DNA of 64,000 bases from NCBI RefSeq assembly GCF_014203235.1, contig NZ_JACHIN010000002.1, positions 779,123 through 843,122 on the forward strand, given 5' to 3'. The position numbers and the translations under genes were made by a program. Shown piece after piece: positions 59,111-64,000 of this stretch (position 1 is the first letter of the stretch; every line of letters starts with the position of its first letter). Below the pieces are notes generated by a model that worked only from the letters and a program-made list of their open reading frames with translations, did not search any database and was not told where the DNA came from. Source of the stretch: Nonomuraea endophytica. Its GTDB lineage: Bacteria; Actinomycetota; Actinomycetes; Streptosporangiales; Streptosporangiaceae.

Positions 59111-59780
59111 CGACGAGCTTGTAGCCGACGCCATAGACGGTCAGCAGGGTGACGGGGCGGCGCGGGTCGGGTTCGAGCTTCTTGCGGAGGTTCATCACGT
59201 GCATGTCGACCGTGCGCTCGGTGATGTAGCGGTCGAAGCCGTGGATGTGCTCCAGGAGCTGGCGGCGGGTGAAGACCCGTTCCGGTTCGGCCGCCATGGC
59301 CACCAGGAGCTGGAACTCGCCCGGGGTGCACTCGACGGGCCGTCCGCCCTGCCGTACCTCGTGGCGGAGGGGATCGACGAGCAGGTCGCCGATGGCGTGC
59401 ACGGGAGAGGCGGCGCGCACGCGGCGGCGCAGGAGGGCGCGGGCGCGCGCCATCAGCTCGCGGGGGCTGAACGGCTTGGTCATGTAGTCGTCGGCGCCCA
59501 GGTCGAGGCCGAGCAGCAGGTCGTCCTCGGTGGTGCGGGCGGTCAGCATGAGCAGCGGCACGTCGGACTCGGCGCGCAGGACGCGGCAGACGTCCAGGCC
59601 GTCCACCCGGGGCAGCATGAGGTCCAGGATGACCAGGTCGGGCTCGGCGGCGCGGGCCGCGTCGATGGCGGCGCGGCCGTCGTGCACGGCGGTGACCCGG
59701 TGGCCCTCGTGTTCGAGGTAGCGGCGGATCAGCTCGGCCTGGCCCTCGTCATCCTCGGCGATCAAGACATGTGCCCCCAT
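59097..59780 (-). CDS. Response regulator, OmpR/PhoB family (BaeR type)
   Basis: A protein of 227 residues. The receiver has ED/D pocket residues near 9-11, phosphorylated D53 (LVILDLMLPRVDG), T near 82 and KPF. The C-terminal winged helix (TPGEFQLLVAMAAEPERVFTRRQLLEHIHG...RTVDMHVMNLRKKLEPDP) is of the OmpR type. The ATG at 59780 (MGAHVLIAEDD) is preferred over the frame's earlier codon. It is divergent from the secreted-protein gene at 59861 with 80 bases between, so that gene is a good target candidate. Confidence 0.92.
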   Translation of the reverse strand: MGAHVLIAEDDEGQAELIRRYLEHEGHRVTAVHDGRAAIDAARAAEPDLVILDLMLPRVDGLDVCRVLRAESDVPLLMLTARTTEDDLLLGLDLGADDYMTKPFSPRELMARARALLRRRVRAASPVHAIGDLLVDPLRHEVRQGGRPVECTPGEFQLLVAMAAEPERVFTRRQLLEHIHGFDRYITERTVDMHVMNLRKKLEPDPRRPVTLLTVYGVGYKLVDAAP

Positions 59781-59860
59781 GCGCTTCACGGTATGTGACA
59801 AGACAGGTTCCCCATGTCGTCCTGACAAGTCCCTTAAAAGCGGGCGGCAGGGTGAGGCCC

Positions 59861-60385
59861 ATGAAGCTCACCAAGGCACTCGCCGTAGCCGGTCTCACCG
59901 CCGTCACGCTGGGCGGCGGCATGGTCGCGGCACACGCCGCGACCCCCAGCCCGGCGCCCGCGCCCGTCAACACCCCCGCCCCCGCACCCGCAGCGGAGAA
60001 GGGTGTACGGCTCCCGCTCGACTACACCGAGTCCCGCCTTCTGCGCCTGAGGGAGGAATACAACCGCTGCCTCAAGGCGCAGGGCGTGAAGTTCACCAAG
60101 GCCCCGGCGGTCCTGGGTCCGGGCAGCGTCGGCGTCCCGGCCAAGGGCCAGGAGGCCAAGGTGAAGCGCTGCGCGGACAAGCGGGTGCTGATGCCCAAGG
60201 CGATGGACCCCAGGTACAACCGGAACTACGACGCCGACTTCCGTGAGTGGGTACGCCTGCTCAACGCCGCCGGGCTCAAGGTGAAGGCCGTGAAGGGCGG
60301 CTGGGACTACACCGAGACCCCGAAGCTGGGCAAGGCGGAACGCCTGGAGATCGAGCGGCGCACCCGCGTCGAGGCCTTCTCCTAA
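59861..60385 (+). CDS. Secreted protein with a two-cysteine CL-x-x-x-G motif
   Basis: A protein of 174 residues. Signal peptide to about residue 27 (VAAHA), then a Pro-Ala linker (28-46) and a ~125-residue domain with C70 (EYNRCLKAQGVKF) and C104 (VKRCADK), as in actinobacterial secreted proteins with a two-Cys helical domain. The sensor kinase next door carries a similar RRVECLRRIGF segment. The ATG at 59861 has GGTGAGG upstream. It overlaps the MFS gene tail to tail by 4 bases. Confidence 0.75.
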   Translation: MKLTKALAVAGLTAVTLGGGMVAAHAATPSPAPAPVNTPAPAPAAEKGVRLPLDYTESRLLRLREEYNRCLKAQGVKFTKAPAVLGPGSVGVPAKGQEAKVKRCADKRVLMPKAMDPRYNRNYDADFREWVRLLNAAGLKVKAVKGGWDYTETPKLGKAERLEIERRTRVEAFS

Positions 60386-61581
60386 CTGGCTCTGGCCAGC
60401 TCGCGCTCCTCGCCCCGCTCCGGCATCCGCACGGGGGCGAGCAGGCGCGGGCGCGGCAGGAAGCGGGCGGCCAGCGCGATCAGCAGGCCGAGCACCACGG
60501 CCAGCCCCAGCGCGGTGCGCAGCGAGGTCACGTCGGACAGGAACCCGATCACCACGGGACCGAGCAGCAGTCCGGCGTACCCCATCGCGCCCGCCTGGGC
60601 GATCGCGGGCCCGGGGGTGTCGGTGGCGGTTCCCGCCATGGACATCGTCACCGGTGCGATCGTGGCGACGCCGAGGCCGACGAAGAACATCGCGGCCAAG
60701 GCCATGATCGGCGTCGCCGCGGTCAGCACGATGGCGAAGAAGGCGGCCGTGGCCAGCCCGGAGGCGGTCATCAGGCCCTTCACTCCGAAGCGGGAGCGCA
60801 GGCCGTCACCGGTGAGCCTGGCCAGCAGCATGCCGGCCTCGAAGATCGGGTAGCCGAGCGCGGCCAGCGCCTCCGGGGCGCCGAGCGAGTCGCGCATGAA
60901 CAGGCCGTTCCAGTCGGCGACGGTGCCCTCGACCATGAACGCGAAGAACATGATGGCGCCGAGCAGGTAGACGACCGGGGGCAGGCGCTTCTTGCCGGTC
61001 TCGGCCGCCGCACCGGCAACGGGCTTGTCGGCCAGGTACGAACGGCTCACGAACACCATGACGGGCAGCGAGACGAGGGCGATGAGCGCCAGGTTGGCGG
61101 TCAGCGACAGCCCCGAAGCGATCGACACCGAGCCGATCACACCCGCGCCGATGGCGCCGACGCACCATCCCGCGTGCATGCTGTTCATGAGCGGCCGGCC
61201 GTACGCCTGCTCGACCGCCGAGCCCTGGGCGTTCATGGCGATGTCGACCGCGCCGAACGCCATGCCGAACAGCACCGCGGTCACCAGCAGCAACGGCAGG
61301 GTGGGCGCGAAGGCCAGCCCGAGCAGGGAGAGCGCGGTCAGGGGACCGGCGACCCGCAGGACCGACCTGCTGCCCGCGCGGCTCATGACGCCGCGCATCG
61401 CCTGCATGCTGACGAGCGCGCCGAGACCCCAGGCGAGCAGTACGCCGCCCACCTCCGCCGCGGTCAGACCGAGTTTGTCGGTCAGCGCGGGGATGCGCAC
61501 GGTCATGGTGCCTACCATCAAGCCGGCAAGGACAAAGGTGAGGATTGCCCCGAAACGGGCAGTCCTCAGGTCGCGGGTCAT
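60382..61581 (-). CDS. MFS transporter (12 segments)
   Basis: A membrane protein of 399 residues resembling YfkF/YbjJ-like and fosmidomycin-resistance-like MFS members. Segment 1 region FGAILTFVLAGLMVGTMTVRIPALTDKLGL, FGMAFGAVDIAMNAQGSAVEQAYGRPLMNSMHAGWCVGAI, and GYPIFEAGMLLARLTGDGLRSRFG are visible. The substrate is unknown. The ATG at 61581 has AAAGGAA about 6 bases upstream, better than the GTG one codon earlier. The TetR gene that follows upstream on the same strand probably controls it. Confidence 0.87.
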   Translation of the reverse strand: MTRDLRTARFGAILTFVLAGLMVGTMTVRIPALTDKLGLTAAEVGGVLLAWGLGALVSMQAMRGVMSRAGSRSVLRVAGPLTALSLLGLAFAPTLPLLLVTAVLFGMAFGAVDIAMNAQGSAVEQAYGRPLMNSMHAGWCVGAIGAGVIGSVSIASGLSLTANLALIALVSLPVMVFVSRSYLADKPVAGAAAETGKKRLPPVVYLLGAIMFFAFMVEGTVADWNGLFMRDSLGAPEALAALGYPIFEAGMLLARLTGDGLRSRFGVKGLMTASGLATAAFFAIVLTAATPIMALAAMFFVGLGVATIAPVTMSMAGTATDTPGPAIAQAGAMGYAGLLLGPVVIGFLSDVTSLRTALGLAVVLGLLIALAARFLPRPRLLAPVRMPERGEERELARAS

Positions 61582-61611
61582 CACAGGTTCCTTTCACACG
61601 CACAAAGAAGA

Positions 61612-61637
61612 GGGGCACGGCCGCCGGGCCGTACCCC
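61612..61637 (-). terminator. Hairpin between tetR and the MFS gene
   Basis: GGGGCACGGCC (61612-61622) and GGCCGTACCCC (61627-61637) pair with one mismatch around a 4-base loop, 18 bases after the tetR stop. It would limit read-through from tetR into the MFS gene. Confidence 0.5.
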
Positions 61638-61655
61638 TGTCAGGAAGGGTGTCGC

Positions 61656-62156
61656 TCAGAGGAGCGCGAGCAGACGCCGCTCAAGCGCGGCGAGCTCCTC
61701 CTCCGAATGCAGGCTCGGATCGTGGCTGGCTACGTCCCACAGGCCCTCACAGGCCAGGCGGACGATCTGGGCGGCGACCGGGTCGGGCTCGTCCTTGACG
61801 CCCTCGGAATGCCAGCGGCTCATGGCCTCACGCAGCGGCGTGAGCAGGAACATGTTCCCGGAGGCTCCGGTCACCACGGCCCATCGTCGGAGCCGGCTGG
61901 AGCGGATCGCCGCCATCGTGGCGCCCAGGTATCGTTTGGTATAGGTGTCGTACGGCTGCGCGGCCATCAGCTCGTCGAAGTCGCCGATGAGGCGCTCGGC
62001 CATCGCTTTGATCAGCGCTTCCTTGGTGCTGAAGTGATAGAGCAGCCCGCCCTTGCTCACTCCCGCACGGTCGGCCACGGCGGCCAGTGTGAGCGCGTCG
62101 GAGCCCTGGTCGCAGAGGAGTCCCTCCGCGGCATCCAGCAACTCGTCTCTACGCAT
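61656..62156 (-). CDS. TetR-family transcriptional regulator
   Basis: A protein of 166 residues. The N-terminal helix-turn-helix (MRRDELLDAAEGLLCDQGSDALTLAAVADRAGVSKGGLLYHFSTKEALIKA) is the TetR signature (QacR/AcrR-like), followed by a short ligand domain. The ATG at 62156 is preferred; a GTG three codons upstream is possible. It is divergent from cysteine desulfurase; a perfect 24-bp palindrome lies between them, beside its start. It may control itself, the MFS gene and the desulfurase. Confidence 0.9.
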   Translation of the reverse strand: MRRDELLDAAEGLLCDQGSDALTLAAVADRAGVSKGGLLYHFSTKEALIKAMAERLIGDFDELMAAQPYDTYTKRYLGATMAAIRSSRLRRWAVVTGASGNMFLLTPLREAMSRWHSEGVKDEPDPVAAQIVRLACEGLWDVASHDPSLHSEEELAALERRLLALL

Positions 62157-62163
62157 ACCTGAC

Positions 62164-62187
62164 ACTGTACCGTCCGGACGGTACAGT
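62164..62187. promoter_or_regulatory. 24-bp perfect palindrome (TetR operator)
   Basis: The half-site ACTGTACCGTCC is followed directly by its exact complement. It lies 8 bases from the tetR start and 24 bases from the cysteine desulfurase start, where it would cover the -35 region of a TACCCT (-10) promoter. The length and perfection are typical of TetR operators. Confidence 0.75.
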
Positions 62188-62210
62188 AGCAAGCGAGATA
62201 CCCTGGACGG

Positions 62211-63374
62211 GTGACCAGACCGTCGGCCTACCTTGATCACGCGGCGACCACTCCCATGCTCCCCGAGGCGATCCAGGCCATGACGGAGCAACTCGGCCGC
62301 GTCGGCAACGCCTCCTCCCTGCACGCCGCCGGGCGCCAGACGCGCCGGATCGTCGAGGAGTCGCGCGAGTCCATCGCCGAAGCCCTCGGCGCCCGCCCCA
62401 GCGAGGTCGTCTTCACCTCCGGCGGCACCGAAGCCGACAACCTCGCCATCAAAGGCCTCTACTGGTCGCGCCGCCCCGCCGACCGCATCCTCCTCAGCTC
62501 CGTCGAGCACCACGCCGCGCTCGACCCGGCCCAGTGGCTCGAACGCAGCCAGGGCGCCCGCGTCACCCTCCTGCCCGTCGACCCGGTGGGCCGCGTGCAC
62601 CCGTCGGAGCTGCGCGCGGCCATCGCCGACGACCCGTCCGGCGTGGCCATGGTCAGCGTCATGTGGGCCAACAACGAGGTCGGCACCGTCCAGCCCGTTC
62701 GCGAACTCGCCGCCGTCGCCCACGAGCACGGCATCCCCTTCCACACCGACGCCGTGCAGGCCATCGGCCAGCTGCCCGTCTCCTTCGCCGAGTCCACGGC
62801 CGACGCGCTCACGCTGACCGGGCACAAGATCGGCGGCCCGATGGGCGTCGGCGTCCTGCTGCTGGCCAGGGGGCTGACCCCGGTCTCCGTCCTCCACGGC
62901 GGCGGCCAAGAGCGCGACGTACGCTCCGGCACCCTCGACGCCCCCGCCATCGCCGGGCTCGCCGCCGCCGTGCGCGTCGCGGTGCGCGAACAGGAGCAGG
63001 AGCACGCCCGCCTGACCGCCCTGCGCGACACCCTCATCCAGCGCGTACGGCAGGCCGTCCCCGACGTCGTGCTCAACGGCGACCCCGTCGACCGGCTGCC
63101 CGGCAACGCCCACTTCTCCTTCCCCGGCTGCGAAGGCGACGCCCTGCTCATGCTCCTGGACGCCAAGGGCGTGGAGTGCTCGACCGGCTCCGCCTGCTCG
63201 GCGGGGGTCGCCCAGCCCTCCCACGTCCTGCTGGCCATGGGCGCCGACGCGGCCACCGCCCGCGGCTCACTCCGCTTCACCCTGGGCCACACCTCGACCC
63301 AGGAAGACGTCGAGCGCCTGGTGGACGTCCTGCCCGCCGCCGTAGAACGCGCCCGCCGAGCAGGCCTCTCATGA
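62211..63374 (+). CDS. Cysteine desulfurase (NifS/IscS class)
   Basis: A PLP enzyme of 387 residues that takes sulfur from cysteine as a persulfide for Fe-S clusters or tRNA thiolation (mnmA is 6 kb away). PLP-binding Lys K206 (LTGHKIGG) and catalytic Cys C328 (STGSACSAG), with SSVEHHA and TSGGTEADN. The GTG at 62211 has no ribosome site and lies ~7 bases after a -10-like TACCCT, so it may be leaderless. The HIT gene is coupled by ATGA. Confidence 0.95.
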   Translation: MTRPSAYLDHAATTPMLPEAIQAMTEQLGRVGNASSLHAAGRQTRRIVEESRESIAEALGARPSEVVFTSGGTEADNLAIKGLYWSRRPADRILLSSVEHHAALDPAQWLERSQGARVTLLPVDPVGRVHPSELRAAIADDPSGVAMVSVMWANNEVGTVQPVRELAAVAHEHGIPFHTDAVQAIGQLPVSFAESTADALTLTGHKIGGPMGVGVLLLARGLTPVSVLHGGGQERDVRSGTLDAPAIAGLAAAVRVAVREQEQEHARLTALRDTLIQRVRQAVPDVVLNGDPVDRLPGNAHFSFPGCEGDALLMLLDAKGVECSTGSACSAGVAQPSHVLLAMGADAATARGSLRFTLGHTSTQEDVERLVDVLPAAVERARRAGLS

Positions 63375-63862
63375 CCGGCCGGGTCCCCTTCGACGTCGCC
63401 GCCTACCAGGCACGCGTCCAGCGCGGCCCGTGCTTCATCTGCGCGATCGTGGCCGGTGACCCCGCCTACGACGTGGAGAAGGTCTTCTACGAGGACGAAC
63501 ACCACCTGGCCTTCCTCGCCCGCTACGCCACCCTGCCCGGGTACGTGCTGGTGTCCCCGAAGGCGCATGTGGAGCACGTGGTCCGCGACCTCGACGAGGA
63601 CGCCTACCTGAAGCTCATGGGCGTCGTGCGCCGGGTGGCGCTGGCCGTGGAGGCGGTGGTCCCGTCCGAGCGGACCTACGTGCTCTCGCTCGGCAGCCGG
63701 CAGGGCAACGCCCACCTGCACTGGCACGTGGCGGCGTTGCCGCCGGGGGTTCCCTATGAGCGGCAGCAGTACCACGCGCTGATGGCCGAGAACGGCGTGC
63801 TGGAGTGGAGTCCCGAGGAGGGCGAGCTCCTGGCCGCGCGGCTGAAGCGGGCTCTCGGCTGA
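63371..63862 (+). CDS. HIT-family nucleotide-binding protein
   Basis: A protein of 163 residues. The His triad is HLHWH (H115, H117, H119), and CFIC (C21, C24) is an N-terminal zinc-site pair. Such proteins hydrolyse nucleoside phosphoramidates or diadenosine polyphosphates. The ATG at 63371 overlaps the cysteine desulfurase stop by 4 bases, so the two are translated together. Confidence 0.92.
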   Translation: MTGRVPFDVAAYQARVQRGPCFICAIVAGDPAYDVEKVFYEDEHHLAFLARYATLPGYVLVSPKAHVEHVVRDLDEDAYLKLMGVVRRVALAVEAVVPSERTYVLSLGSRQGNAHLHWHVAALPPGVPYERQQYHALMAENGVLEWSPEEGELLAARLKRALG

Positions 63863-64000
63863 AGAGCGGGCGGGGGGGGGGCCCCCCCCCCGGGGGGGGG
63901 CCCCCCCCCGCGGGGGGGGGGGGGGGGGGGCGCCCCCGCGGGCCCCCCCGCGCGCACCACCAATAACCCGGGGGGGAGGGTGAGGGGGGTGTGGGAGGGC
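63863..64000. other. Homopolymer-rich contig-end sequence of doubtful quality
   Basis: Alternating runs of 7-20 G or C (from about 63870 to 63950), unlike any other part of the window. Low-quality G/C runs at a contig end are a known assembly artefact. I see no gene in it. Confidence 0.7.

Overview
The window is very GC-rich chromosomal DNA from a filamentous-type actinomycete. A family such as Streptosporangiaceae (Nonomuraea-like) would fit, but I infer this from gene style and did not search. Signs of this are the heavy G/C third-position bias, many GTG starts, TGATG and ATGA gene couplings, DUF1707-FHA, SseB-like and VanW proteins, a caspase-STAND-WD40 protein, and a branched-chain amino acid operon led by a short attenuator peptide.

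The backbone looks like a conserved core locus: serA, then ilvC-ilvN-ilvB with a membrane PAS-GGDEF-EAL protein, then gatCAB, a second GGDEF-EAL protein, ligA, a MetE-C-like enzyme, mnmA, and cysteine desulfurase with a HIT protein. As I remember it, Streptomyces keeps a similar order, with the two c-di-GMP proteins at matching places (CdgF beside ilvB, RmdB beside ligA). Blocks of accessory genes interrupt this backbone.

Region by region. 1-9.1 kb: partial serA, an SseB-like protein, a GPH-type MFS carrier with a methyltransferase, a hendecad-repeat membrane protein, and a PadR-ABC transporter operon with its operator. 9.1-19.7 kb: an FHA protein, a DacB-type penicillin-binding protein, a CAP protein, a papain-like (BtrH-N-like) protein, a divergent MarR/EamA pair with a shared operator, and a LuxR-type ATPase regulator broken by one base next to an MFS exporter. 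19.7-26 kb: the ilvBNC operon with a readable attenuator, and a c-di-GMP enzyme. 26-35.5 kb: a 2-hydroxyacid dehydrogenase, a sugar dehydrogenase lipoprotein, a VanW protein, and a complete tricarboxylate uptake system (CitA/CitB-like pair divergent from tctCBA). 35.5-37.4 kb: a small accessory island with a MazF-type toxin-antitoxin pair, a broken CU044_5270-like gene and two minisatellites. 37.4-47.7 kb: an MFS transporter, gatCAB, a TetR regulator with the stump of its MFS neighbour, a second GGDEF-EAL protein and ligA. 47.8-54.2 kb: a 1298-residue caspase-STAND-WD40 protein with a small orphan partner, a secreted protein, a MetE-like enzyme and a metal-dependent hydrolase. 54.2-63.9 kb: mnmA bracketed by inverted copies of a ~100-bp dispersed repeat, a DUF695 protein, a BaeSR-like pair beside a secreted protein that shares a cysteine motif with the kinase sensor domain, an MFS transporter, a TetR regulator with a perfect 24-bp operator, and cysteine desulfurase with a HIT protein. 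The last ~140 bases are homopolymer-rich and look like poor contig-end sequence.

The best candidates for something undescribed are the caspase-STAND-WD40 gene with its small downstream partner, the kinase/secreted-protein pair sharing a CL-x-x-x-G two-cysteine motif, and the dispersed repeat around mnmA. No rRNA, tRNA, CRISPR array or complete mobile element was found.
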